Assembly: GCF_910589235.1 (NCBI RefSeq)
Contig: NC_060956.1
Coordinates: 5,735,400-5,799,399, forward strand
Length of the DNA stretch: 64,000 nucleotides
Direction: 5' to 3'
Origin: Vespa crabro
Lineage: Eukaryota; Arthropoda; Insecta; Hymenoptera; Vespidae
Made by a program: the position numbers and the translations under genes. Under the pieces are notes generated by a model that had not been told where the DNA came from, made no database searches, and saw only the letters and a list, made by a program, of their open reading frames with translations. Shown here one piece after another: positions 12,816-24,642 of the stretch (position 1 is its first letter; the number at the start of each line of letters is the position of its first letter).

Positions 12816-13737
12816 CATGCATTGGTGTATCTTATTTACAAAAAAAAAAAAAAAGAAAAAAAGAAATTAAAAATAAAAGATATAACAAGAATCGCATTTT
12901 AAAGATAGATCGAAGTTCATCGTAAGAAATACATTGAGAAAATTTGTAAAAATTTCCCCGTCAGAATACGTGTCTAATGCCTCTCGCATAAAACTCGATA
13001 AACGCCAGTTATGTCAATCATTCTTTAATGAGAATGCGTTTCATACAAGCGCCCGTACGAACGAGAGTATTGGCCAATAACGTTGATCGTTAACGAAGCA
13101 CGGCGTACGTCGCGCTATTAAATTGATGTTCCACCTTGCCAATGAGAAATTGTATAAATATCAGAGCGCGTTGGTACCGTGTCGAACGTGACGTCGCGTT
13201 TACATGGATTCGCACGAAGAGCTGCAACGTAAAAAATCCGAAAAAAACAATAGGAATTCTCGAGTCTCTCACTCTCTCTCACTCTCTCTCACTCTCTCTC
13301 TTTCTCTCTCTCTTTGACGATAACAGAAAACAAAATTGCAAAACGGAAAGAGAAGATAGAAAAATATTTCTCTCTCGGAGAAAATTACAAAAATGTACCT
13401 ACTAAAATCCATATCGTAAGCGGCTTATCGTTGCACCATGCGGCCTCTTCTTCCGCAATGTTTCTTTTATATCTACACATCGTTACTATCGAAATTCCAA
13501 GCATTTTTTGCATTAAAACAATAATAGAAAAATCAAAGAAAAAAAATTTATGACGTTAATGGACGCTAATGAAAGTTTCTGATGAATTAAATATTTACAA
13601 CACGTTTTCAATTAATCCGGTATTAGTATTGTTTCCGCGAGATGAGAAAAACGTCGAAGACTTTCTTATAACTAATTCAATTTGAACGACGAAACAAATA
13701 TCTAATGCAGTACATAATTAGATAAATACATACATCG

Positions 13738-13848
13738 AGATAAATAACTTGTACGATTAAAACTTGATAAATTGTAGACTTAACGTGATTGTACGATTAA
13801 AACTTGATGAATTGTAGATAAATAACTTGTACGATTAAAATTTCAAGA
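13738..13848. repeat. Three-copy tandem repeat, unit about 39 bp
   Basis: The core GTACGATTAAAACTTGAT begins at 13751 and 13791 and, with a small change, at 13829. Flanking TAAATAACTT and AATTGTAGA are shared between copies, so this is a short minisatellite rather than a microsatellite. Confidence 0.85.
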
Positions 13849-14283
13849 AAAATGTCCAAGTCGAATTGTTACGTTTACATTTATTTTTATTTATTTATTT
13901 ACTTTTTTTTTTTTTTTTTCTTTCTTTCTGATACACTCGAATAGGACGATAATCGAATAAACAGCCACGAAAACACGTTTCACCAGTTTTACCGACTAGC
14001 ACGCGTAATATAATCGGATGAAAAGCAATGTTAAAATGGTTGGGGATGTCGCGAATAACGAAAAAGCGAGTCCTCAAACTCGATTTATAATCAGTTCGGC
14101 GGGCATCTGATCGGTCGACAAGTAAAGCTCGCGTATCGTTCGATGCTCGACGTGGGAGCGTGCGTATTTATATGTCTATGTATCTATGTAGGTACATATG
14201 TGTATATTTGCCTGGGTGCATACACCCGAATTCGTGCACGTGCACCTTGTTCGAGTCGAACGGAGAGTTTCGGTTCCCCGATG

Positions 14284-14284
<1 letters not shown>

Positions 14285-14322
<38 letters not shown>

Positions 14323-14433
14323 TGGAAGGCTCACCACCTATACCCTTCGCCACGATTTGGCAGCCTGTTTGAATGTTTTGCAACGAGTTTATTCGAGTTA
14401 TCAATTTCCTGACAAATATCTGCATTTCCCTAG

Positions 14434-14506
<73 letters not shown>

Positions 14507-14795
14507 CACACTCACTCTTTCTCTTTCCATCTCTGTCTCGCTCGCACCCTTTCAAATTTTCGCCCATTCACTCCCTCGTCAACGTCGATCCGTCCAAAGA
14601 TACGCATCGATCGAGGCCACCGTGATACGATATTGCGCTATAAAGTTACACGTTTTTATGATGCACATTACATTAAGGTCGTTAGCGGGTTTAAAATTTG
14701 TATAAGCGAGAGAAAGAGAGAGGGGAGAGAAAGAGAGAGGGGAGAGAAAGAGAGAGAGAGAGAAAGAGAGAAAGAGAGAGGGAGAGAGAGAGAGG
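14285..14795. repeat. GA, CT and GA microsatellites in series
   Basis: GA run at 14285-14323, long CT run at 14434-14503, and imperfect GA/GGGA repeats at 14707-14795. Confidence 0.9.
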
Positions 14796-15297
14796 GTAGA
14801 TCGATTCGCACGAACTCTTATAAGAGTTTTTAAAAGGAAATAAAAAAGGACACGCTCGGTGAGAAAGATATTTCTCTTCAAAGAAATACGAGTAGGTATT
14901 TATGATAAAATTCGATGATACTCGTGAATGAAAATTGTAACGAAAGCCAATCGAACGACACGCCAAATACTGCTACAAGCAATGATGGTCCTCGTTTAAT
15001 CGGCCAACGATGAAACACCGTTGGGAATAATTTATTTATCGGAGCTCAATAATGATCGTTCTCGATGCTAGAACTTCTATAAACGTGACGGATGCTCGAT
15101 CGGTATATACGTATGTGTATAACTATATGGGCGTGTATTTCCACACGTCAGAACATCGACCAATATTAGTATCATATCATTTTTTCCGTACCATTAGATC
15201 CAAATAAACGCAGTGTAAATGCGCCGAGTGCAATCGCAAATGATTATTTGCACATGTATCCATGACAATCTGTATGCGTTGGTAAGAGTAAGTGAGC

Positions 15298-15345
15298 GAA
15301 CGAACGAACGAACGAACGAACGAACGAACGAACGAACGAACGAGA
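15298..15345. repeat. (CGAA)n tetranucleotide array
   Basis: About eleven near-perfect CGAA units, read as Glu-Arg-Thr-Asn on plus and Arg-Ser-Phe-Val on minus. Confidence 0.95.
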
Positions 15346-16098
15346 GAGCAACTCTCGAAAAACGGCGCGCTTGCGAGTGTTTAATCGAAATGGCGCATCG
15401 CTGGGCTCGAAATGGGTACGCGCCGGTACTGAGGCTCACATTGACACGCGAGAGATCGAATTATTTGCTAGACATTCCGCGATTTCCCGCAAATTTTCCA
15501 GTCGCTTGCATCGTCGATTTGAGCTACCCGGTAACTCTCCCTCCACTGAACCCCTCTCATCTACGCGAGTCGTATAATTAAATCGGATTAATTAAAAAAT
15601 CCTTAGAATCGTCGAGGATAAATTTGATTGTTCATTAACGAACGATTTTTTTACGATTCGATTGATCTATCTGTAAAGATCAAGTCGATAAACAAGTTTT
15701 AAGTTTGTCATCGAAAAATGATCGATCATTCGATTACTTGTCTTGTTATGTAATATTTTTGTGACAGCAAAAAAAAAAAGAAGAAGAAAAGAAAAAAAAA
15801 CTTTTTCCGAATATTTATAACATTTCAAGATTGACGCAAAAAAAAAAGATTAAATAAAAAGAAAAGAAACGAAAAGAAAAAAAAAAGAATAACTTGGAGA
15901 AGATTGTCGAAAATTTGGAGCAACGTCAGACCAATAGAAACGTTAATATTCACAGCTTCCTTCCTTTCTCTTCTCTAAGTGTAACGTGTACGGGCGTGCC
16001 CACAAAGTGAGTATCGACTAATTAGCGACGCGGTTAACGTCACAGGCCACGCGCAGTTTCCAACGGTCAAAGGACATTGTTATCCATCACGCTCCGAT

Positions 16099-16102
<4 letters not shown>

Positions 16103-16136
<34 letters not shown>

Positions 16137-16266
16137 CTTTAGCTGTATTGTCTCTCTCTCTCTCTTTCTCTCTCTTTTTCTCTCTTTTCTACCCCTTTCA
16201 GTTTGCACCTTCACTTTTTCCTCGCGTAATCAAACGAAAATTAGTAGAAGAGAGAAACCTTTTTTC

Positions 16267-16322
<56 letters not shown>
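16103..16322. repeat. CT microsatellites
   Basis: CT runs at 16103-16132 and 16273-16319 with an imperfect CT/TTTC run at 16151-16190. Confidence 0.9.
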
Positions 16323-16326
<4 letters not shown>

Positions 16327-16499
16327 CTTAGAGAGAATTTACAAAGCGAGTTTCCAACGGTAAAAGGACAATTCTAAAAGTAATGAGAGCACGAGAGGGA
16401 GCATTCTGGAAGGGCGATCCATGGCTCGATGAACATGTAGGAAAGAGAAACAGTGAACGAAAGAGAGAGAGAGAGAGAGAGAGAAAAAGCGGACGGCAA

Positions 16500-16690
16500 G
16501 GTAGCCGAGAAAAATGAATGGCTCTATCTTTCGGTAATTAAGACAGCCCCGGAAAAATAAACAAACTCGCGAAAACGATAACGAAAGGCTTTGCCGATGG
16601 GCCAGCTCTCAGTGAAGCAGCTGTTACGTTTGCCCAGGGCCGAGTCAAATAAACGGTTCTAGGTAGATTAAGCACACAAATCTCGATGCT
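16500..16690. other. Unique-sequence island, candidate regulatory element
   Basis: About 190 bp of complex, moderately GC-rich sequence with no open frame, including GGTAATTAAGACAGCCC and CCCAGGGCCGAGTCAAATAA. It lies 3' of the large minus-strand exon within the proposed gene, so it could be an intronic enhancer. That is inference from its contrast with surrounding repeats. Confidence 0.3.
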
Positions 16691-17513
16691 CTTTCCCTTT
16701 ATGCCGGACTCTCCTCTATACTTGCTCCTTTTCGGTCCAACTGTTTGTTGACACGACCGTGATACTCCTACCTACTATCATCCAAAAATATGATCGTGCT
16801 CGTTCCCATAAACTGGAACCTCGAAAATCCTAACTTTGGTCAACAAGCGATTAAATATCACGATTCTGAATATCTTGGATTTGCGTAATATTCATTAAAC
16901 TAATTTTCAAATGATCTTAAATTTCATCTGTTCGACGACATTTCAATATGAATTTTTTGGAAAGGAATTAAGAAAAAAGAAAAGAAAAAAAAAAAAAGAA
17001 AAGAAAATAAATGACGAACCGTCAAATACTGTACAACTTTATCTACCGCGTTAACGTATTAACGAAGCTTTATTAGCACGTTTTACGCATGCATCCATGG
17101 AAATAATGATCGAGATTACTAACTCCCATCATTCTTTCCAGGATATGAACAGTTAGAGAGAGGGAAATATGGGTGAATCATTGATTATTATATAGTTCTC
17201 AATAATAAAAAAAAATTCATTTAAACATTTTTACAAAATCATTAGATTTTATCTCGTAATTCGAGATTCACCCATAGAGAGAGAAATTAAAGAACGGAAG
17301 AGTTACGGATTCAGCTAGAATCATTTCGTACTTTATCGATTTATCTTCAACACAAACACGTACATAGATACATAAAGATTATAACCAATAAAAAGATCAA
17401 ACTCTACGTATACTTTAGATAGGAATATCCCATATATTCGAGCAAGTATTCTTAGACCAATAACTTCCGCGACTCTTCCAGGCAAGGAGAAAGCAGGAAA
17501 AATAAAGAGAGAA

Positions 17514-17517
<4 letters not shown>

Positions 17518-17579
<62 letters not shown>

Positions 17580-17663
17580 AGAAGAAAAGTCGATAGGAGA
17601 ATGGAAGGTAGTGGTGGAAGAAGCAAAGAATAGGTAGATGAAGATAGGTAAAGAGAGAAAGAG

Positions 17664-17722
<59 letters not shown>
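17518..17722. repeat. Two GA microsatellites beside a splice donor
   Basis: GA runs at 17526-17577 and 17668-17719. The second begins about 25 bp beyond the minus-strand splice donor of the 17749-18355 exon, so in the proposed pre-mRNA it is a CU tract near the start of the intron. Confidence 0.9.
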
Positions 17723-17748
17723 TAGATAGATAGAGGCAGAAGACTCAC

Positions 17749-18355
17749 GTCTGTAAGGTCGTCCCTCCTCGGGGGTGGAGCGCTCGGTGTTCTCGGATCC
17801 GGGTGTGGCGTTGGCGTCTCGATCCTCCTCCTCGGGGGTTGGGCCTCGATTCGGCGCCGAGCCGGTCCCGGTACCCGTCGGAGAACGGCTCGCGGAACCA
17901 GCCGGGCTGTGAGGTGCACCTTCCGGTCCAGAAGATAGCACAGATGAAACAGCACCACTGGCTGTACCACCAGCACCAGCACCACCAGTACCAGCACCAA
18001 CGACGTTAGCAGAGCCCGAACCGGTGGCCGTGCTTCCTGGGCCCGAAACAGAGACGACTGCTCCTCCACCGGCGGAGGGAGGCAAGGACGTAGGCGAGAA
18101 CATATTCGACATACTCGAAAGAGAGCCGATGCTTGGTAGACCCGAGCCGGCTACCGAACCGTTACCCGTCTCGACCTTGAGGCACTTGCTCGGTGGCGCG
18201 AACGCAGAAGGCCCAAGGGGCCTGAACCCAGCGAATGGTAACCGATGGTCCAGTGGATGAAGAAATTGTGGTGGCAGGTGAAGCATATGATGAAGACCGT
18301 AACCGAGGGACGCCGCAGTGCTGAACGGCACCTGGAGCTCCTTCGAATCTGTCAC
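17749..18355 (-). CDS. Internal coding exon, unidentified Gly/Ala/Ser/Pro-rich protein
   Basis: The 607-bp exon encodes about 202 residues plus one base. It opens with a non-repetitive segment containing HMLHLPPQFLHPLDHRLPF and AGFRPLGPSAFAPPSKCLKV, runs through long Gly/Ala/Ser/Thr-rich sequence, and ends in an acidic TPEEEDRDANATPGSENTER region before GRPYR. The 3' end is a strong donor (GAC|GTGAGT, phase 1). The 5' limit assumes the acceptor ATACAG|GTGACA, which joins the 22306-22419 exon in frame but lacks a good pyrimidine tract. Alternatively the frame starts upstream at ATG 18379 (MMKMNAIQ) as a separate first exon. Composition resembles the N-terminal half of developmental transcription factors, but no DNA-binding domain is in the window, so the function stays open. 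The gene would continue to the left of position 1. Confidence 0.65.
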
Positions 18356-18658
18356 CTGTATCGCATTCATTTTCATCATCGTTTCTCTCCCTTTATCATC
18401 CCTTTCTTTATTTTACTCACAAGACAGAAATTTTCCAATGTTCGTACCATCGAACTTTCTTTATTTAAGACGATAGTAATTATCCAAATTTACCGATTCA
18501 AATTTCTCACTCGATGTTAATCACTGATACATATATAACCGAATAAAAGAAACACCAAACGAATGGACTACTGCAATGGATAAGGATTCATCGTTGCTTT
18601 TTCAAACGTTAAGCTCATTGCACACGATGGAACGTGATTTCGACGTAAACGAATCATA

Positions 18659-18690
<32 letters not shown>

Positions 18691-18740
18691 TCACTCACTC
18701 ACTCACTCACTCACTCACTCACTCTCTCTTTCTCTTTCTC

Positions 18741-18822
<82 letters not shown>

Positions 18823-18882
18823 AACTTTTCAACCAAACAAACCGTAATTTTCATCCATTCGTTATGGAAAAAACAGAGAGAG

Positions 18883-18931
<49 letters not shown>

Positions 18932-18940
18932 AAGAGGGAG
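18659..18940. repeat. CT/CACT arrays followed by a GA run
   Basis: CT with an internal CACT subarray at 18659-18817, then GA at 18886-18930. The opposing tracts could pair with each other. Confidence 0.9.
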
Positions 18941-19121
18941 TAACATATTTGCCAAAGCTTATTTTGTTTGTTGGTCTTTTTTTGTTCTTTTTTTATTTTT
19001 TTTAATGATACACGTTACACGTGGGAAATACGTTTCGTCAGCCGATGAACGAAACGTTACCCGATAAAATGAAACTGCGGTATTTCCATTACATGTAGAA
19101 AAGGTGAGCGCAGAAAAAAAA

Positions 19122-19176
<55 letters not shown>
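19122..19176. repeat. TA microsatellite
   Basis: About 25 TA units. Confidence 0.95.
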
Positions 19177-19182
<6 letters not shown>

Positions 19183-19599
19183 TATGTATATGTAGCCATA
19201 TAACTGTTCATGTATGTACTTTGCAATCGGTCAGTGTTGTGTCGGTGAGGACGAGGGATAAATATCTCGCGATACGTTTAAAAGTTAATGACACCTGATT
19301 GCGTTCGTTTTGATGTATTTCCGGGTACGGGAAGACGTAAATCCGTGCGCATACACGTAAACGCATAAACGGAAAGGACATAGACCCTTTTGAATTATTT
19401 CCAGTACGAATTTAACATCTTCGATGTAAACACATTTATAACGCGTTAAATATAACAACAATAACGACAACAAAATTGACAAGAATGACGCGATTCGAAC
19501 GTACACATTGCATGACTGACCGTGCATCAACGTAAGCTGTTAATAGAAACCGATGTTTTTCGACGTTAAAAGCCTTATAAAATAATTCGTTCATTTTTC

Positions 19600-20165
19600 G
19601 TTATTTTTTTTTTTTTAATTTGTTTCTTCGTCCTTTTTTCTTCTTTTTTCCGTTTTTTTTTTTTTTTTATTTTTTTTCATTTTTCTTTTTTTATTTTTTT
19701 ATTTTTTTTAATAACCACACCTCTCCCACAAGCCGAGCGAACGAGCATGGACTTAATAGACTCGTCAATCACACTCGAAATACACACGTTACACGCTACC
19801 GACGGCGAAGGATTCGGATTTTGACGGATTATTATAACACGATGGTCTCCCGTTATTAACAATATTACATCACGCAGCTTCCATACTACGAGCCGCATTC
19901 GAAGGTATTCAAATAACAATTCGAATTGTCGATAATTCTATCATATTTCCTCCCTCCCCATCCCTCCCCCCATTATCTATCCTCCTTGTATCTTTTATAT
20001 AATAAAAAAAAAAAAGAAGAAAAAACGAACGACTTGAAATAAAAACAATAATAATAAAGATAAAAGTTAGAAAAATTTCGTGAAAGAAGAAAATAGATTT
20101 AAAAAGAAAAAAGAAAAAAAAACAAGAAAAAAGGAAAAAAAGAAAAGAAAAAGAAAAAACCAGGA
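19600..20165. other. T-rich then A-rich stretch
   Basis: A T-dominated segment at 19600-19710 is followed about 300 bp later by an A-dominated segment at 20005-20160. The Lys- or Phe-rich frames are not genes. Confidence 0.6.
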
Positions 20166-20249
20166 GAAAAGAACTAGCAGAAAGAGGGTAGAGGTGAAAA
20201 GCGAACGTAGAAAACGAGATATCGATAAGCAGCTTTTGGATGAACATTT

Positions 20250-20445
20250 CATTCGACCGATAATGACATGGGCGATGAGTCGCGCGGGAATTAGTGCGGC
20301 ACGATTAGTTTATTATTCTTTTATGCCGGTGGAAATGAGGTTTTGCGTTTGCCCCGCGTGTTTGCGCCTCGCTCCAATCAGTGATTTATTAGCTATTCAT
20401 TATTATTTTAATTACCGGCGAGCGACCGCCGATACGTGACCACCG
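20250..20445. other. Unique-sequence island, candidate conserved enhancer
   Basis: About 195 bp of complex sequence with no repeats. It holds several homeodomain- or Hox-type cores (GATTAGTTTATTATTC, AGTGATTTATTAGC, TTTTAATTACC) next to GC-rich blocks. It sits inside the proposed first large intron of the minus-strand gene. A regulatory role is inference; open frames across it have no recognisable product. Confidence 0.35.
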
Positions 20446-21163
20446 TGGTCCTCTCTTTTTTCACAAGCTTTACCAACAAATCGGTAACGACACGCTTTGT
20501 GAGTTTATAAACCGATACTTTTTTTGTTTTTGTTCAGTTTCATTTTATTTTCTTTTTTTTTCCTTTTTCTTTTTTTTTTTTTTAGTTTGTTTATTGAACC
20601 CCTTTTTCATCCCACTTCCTATGAAACATATGTATATTGATTTACATAAATTTATTTTGCATCTATTTCTTTTTTTAGCCAGACAAAAAGATCTTTTTAA
20701 ATCTATATATAAACCTAAAAAAAATATGTGCGCGTCTGACAGAATGAAATATCCTTAAAATTGGAAGTATAAATACCTCAGTTATTTCAAACGATAGAAC
20801 AAAATTTCATAAGTAATATACGTTTGATTCTATAGGATTGATACAAGACGATTAAAAATTTGTATTTAATTTCAAAAACACGACACTTTATGGCATCTCT
20901 ATAAACGAAATCTAATCACCCCTCCCCCTCCCTCCTTTCCCCATACAAAAGTTATTGAATGAATCAAAACGAATTCAAAGTTTACGAAATACGAAAAATA
21001 AATCTTATGTATTATACATCATTTATTAATAAAATATTTATTATATATCAATAGCATTCCTGAGATGAAATAAAGCAAAGATATACATATACATACACAT
21101 ATAAAAAGTATGTATGTGTGTGGATGGGTGTATGCGTGTAAATGTTTGTATCTCCCCCTCCCT

Positions 21164-21165
<2 letters not shown>

Positions 21166-21222
<57 letters not shown>

Positions 21223-21226
21223 CCTC
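21166..21226. repeat. CT microsatellite
   Basis: About 27 CT units flanked by CCCCTC. Confidence 0.9.
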
Positions 21227-21739
21227 TTTCTCATTGGCAATTAAGTCACTCCGAATTATCTCATCCACCTTGCTCCCCTTTTCTTTTTTTCTATTTTTTA
21301 TTTCTTTTTTGTTTCTTCGCGCCGTTCTTATCGTGTCTTTATCGCGACAGCTTTTCGATACATTCGCACGCGCGAACCTGCCGCCGGCGAAGCTGCGGTT
21401 TACGTTACGGCGTGAACGTGTTTATCCGGCTCGCTGTACAAGGATTTACTTTCTTTCTTCTTGCGTTTCGCGACCGTGTAAAAGCCACTAACATTCTCGT
21501 ATGGCTTATATTTTGAACGGTCAGTTGAAATCATTTTAAAATGTTAAATTTATTAATCGAATTGCATCTGAACATTTCGAAATATTCGATGGTACATATA
21601 GATTTTCTGCCTTTTATGTATCGATATACGATCGATATTATTAGCACGATATCTATAATAGAATTAAACCAATCGTCTTATACCATATTGTCCAAGTTAA
21701 ACAGAATCACACATAATACATATATACACATATACCATA

Positions 21740-21750
21740 TATCTATATAT

Positions 21751-21800
<50 letters not shown>
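21740..21800. repeat. TA microsatellite
   Basis: TA run with ACATATA flanks. Confidence 0.9.
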
Positions 21801-21804
<4 letters not shown>

Positions 21805-22305
21805 AAGAAACATGCACATTTACGAGTGTCCATAACATAGAGTAGGATAAAGCGACCATCTATTTCTACGCAACATCGAACATCGAAGCGCAACGGGGTA
21901 CCATATGTGCATAAATCAAGCAACGATAATGCATGCGTATCGGGTGTTATCTTCAAGGCAATCGATTTTATACATCGAGGATCAAGGTTTCGAGGAGGAC
22001 GAGGTTAGACGAAGAAATTCGTAAAAGTGAAGGACGAGGTTTATTAATGTGGTTTAATAAATTCTACCGGCTGTGCTTAAATGAAGGGATGTCGTACGAA
22101 GAAGAATAAAATAAAAAGAAAAAGAAAAAAAAAAGAAGTGAGCCAGTAAAGTGACAGAAAGTAATATAGAAATAAGAATAGAAATAAGAATTTGTATAAA
22201 ATAAAGTATATACGCAGAAAAGCGAGGGGAGGGGGGCAAAAGGGAAAGAAACATGGTAACTGTTCCGGGGGAGAGTATAGGCGCGAGGAAGAAAGGGACA
22301 CTAAC

Positions 22306-22419
22306 TTGTGGATTGAAGGGTCTTTGCATTCTCAGGGCCTCGGGCAGTCCCCCGGCCTGCGAAAACACGACCAGGGACGGCGGTGGTAGATGATTCGGCA
22401 CGTACGCAGAGTTATCCAT
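22306..22419 (-). CDS. First coding exon of the unidentified minus-strand gene
   Basis: The 38-codon exon starts with ATG directly after a good acceptor (TGTTCTAG|ATG) and ends at a donor (CCACAA|GTTAGT, phase 0). The peptide includes MDNSAYVPNHLPPPSLVVFS and ends RMQRPFNPQ; it is non-repetitive and lies in GC-richer sequence than its surroundings. Phase 0 matches the assumed acceptor of the 17749-18355 exon, about 3.95 kb downstream on the minus strand, giving a 240-residue N-terminal fragment. An acceptor right before the ATG implies an upstream non-coding exon, for which the donor at 26640 is a candidate. I do not recognise the family. Confidence 0.6.
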
Positions 22420-22479
22420 CTAGAACAGACATGTTCTCGTGTTCCTTCCTTTTTTTCCTCACTGTCTCACTCTCTGTCT

Positions 22480-22580
22480 CTTTATCTATCTAACTATCTA
22501 TTTATCTATCTATCTATATCTTTCTCTCTTGCTCTTATCACAATTCTTCTTCCTTCTCTTCTTCTTCTTCTTCAAATCAC
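22480..22580. repeat. CTAT and CTT repeats
   Basis: CTAT/CTAA units at 22480-22520 and CTT units at 22546-22573. Confidence 0.8.
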
Positions 22581-22963
22581 ACTTTGCGCGAGTGAAAAAG
22601 ACGAATACAAAAAGTAACCAATGCTGTTGATTCGTTCACAGGTAGAGAACAGACGATCGAACAATTTTTTTCAATGCGTTAACCGTTGTCAAATTAATTT
22701 CACATTGATCAATAAAGATATTGCATCATCTTTCGTGTATTTCTTTGTAAGGTAAAAAAAAAAAAAAGAGAAAAAAGAAATAAAAGAAAGAAAAAAGAAT
22801 AAAGAAAGAAAAAAAAACCAATAACTATGAGAATTATTTTTACATCCTTTCTTTTTAACTCTATTCCCATTTCATTTTCTTTTATTTTTCTTTTATTTTT
22901 ATTTCTTATCAGTCGTTATCGGATAAGATAGCCAATGCGTCGCTAAAAGAATACTCGACTTTT

Positions 22964-23020
22964 TTTCATTATTATTATTATTATTATTTGTTCTTTTTAT
23001 TATTATTATTATTACTATTA

Positions 23021-23083
<63 letters not shown>

Positions 23084-23102
23084 TGTTATTATTATTGTTA
23101 AC
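22964..23102. repeat. TTA trinucleotide array
   Basis: About 40 TTA units with a few TTG, TCA and TAC variants and a short interruption near 22990. Confidence 0.95.
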
Positions 23103-23257
23103 TTCACGTATATTTTCCGTGTTGTGCCGACAAAGGAGATCGTATTATCCAATGGTTCTCTCGTCTGTCCTATTAATCGTCAGGTCTGCTAATTATTTCT
23201 CTCCGCATCGAATTGTTCGTCGTTAACACCGACTGCTAAACCAACAGCTTTTCTCCT

Positions 23258-23346
23258 ACTACTGATGCTGTTAGTGCTGTTACTGGTGCTGTTACCGCTA
23301 CTATTGCTGGTATTGCTGCTGCTCTTAATGCTGATGCTGTTGCTGT

Positions 23347-23380
<34 letters not shown>

Positions 23381-23406
23381 GCTGCTGCTGCTGCTCTTGC
23401 TGCTAG
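23258..23406. repeat. GCT/GTT trinucleotide array
   Basis: CTG and CTA units over about 145 bp, giving poly-Leu frames on plus. There is no splice-bounded exon, so I treat it as a repeat. Confidence 0.9.
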
Positions 23407-24569
23407 TTCTAACCTTTCAACGGGACATATCGAATTCGATACGGGAGTAATTGCATCGATCGCTGCCAGACCGCCTTCTTCTTCTTTCTCGCTCTACGCA
23501 AAGTCACCGTTTCTAACGAGACGCGTTTCTAAACGAGAAAAGAAAAGGACACGCGGCTAAACCAGGGCGGGCGGTTTAAGAGAGTCGAGGATTGCAGCAG
23601 GAAATAATAATAAAAAGAAATATAAATAAATAAATAAGTAAAAAAAAGAAAAAGAAAAGAAAAGAGAGAGAGAAACTTGGCACGTATTTATATCAATGGA
23701 AAATCGAGAAACCTAAAGGCTACTATTTACATTGGGTCAATATCTTAAAAAATTTAATCAGTATTTAAAATAAATCGTCAGTATTTTTATAAGATGTTGA
23801 TACGTGATATAACTGATGCAATCCAGACGCAACCCAAATTCAATCCTGACGCTAAATTATTTATAAAAATTGAAACAAAAATATTCATATATATAGGTAC
23901 TTGCTGATCATTTGTTTTTATGAAATACTTATCATTAATAAAACTATATTGACCAAAATAAATAAAAATGAAACTTAAGGCGACACGCGCGAAAGAAAAT
24001 CCTCTTGACGATTGATTATACGTTTTATTGATTAAGGGATCAATTTTTTTTTATTTTTATTGTTTCTTTTTTTCTTCGTTTTCTTTTTAAAGCAAAAATT
24101 ACTCAAAAAGAAAGACAAGAACGATAAAAACAAGAAGGAAAAAAAGTCGATGAGAACGTTCGGCTCGGAAAAAAAGGAAAAAAAGAAAAACAAAACGAAA
24201 AAAAAGGGATAAGAAAATAAATCAAAGATCGAACGATTATGCACATATATAAGTATATGCGTGTGTACACATGATGTATCGACGATTTTAATCGAATCAA
24301 CGCGAAAATCAATACTTGGACGATATTATGTCATCATCCGATACCGTCGAACGCAGCTAAAGCGCGATGAGCGCGTAACGAAATTCCGGATCATCGAATT
24401 CTACGATTACACTTCGACATTACCAATTATTTCGACGGTTGGCAAGTTTCGCGAAATATCGCGATACAAATTAATCTTGCGGCCCGACACGGCATCGACA
24501 TCGATCGTGTTCTCATAGTTGTAGGTCGTTGTGAATACGATCAAATGATTCCGACGGCACGCGCATTAC

Positions 24570-24580
24570 TCTCCCCCTCA

Positions 24581-24630
<50 letters not shown>

Positions 24631-24642
24631 CTCTCTTTCCAA
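24570..24642. repeat. CT microsatellite
   Basis: CT run with TTTC flanks. Confidence 0.9.

Noticed and set aside
23265..23450. Poly-Leu open frame on plus
   Set aside because: Pure by-product of the GCT repeat, with no conserved flanks.
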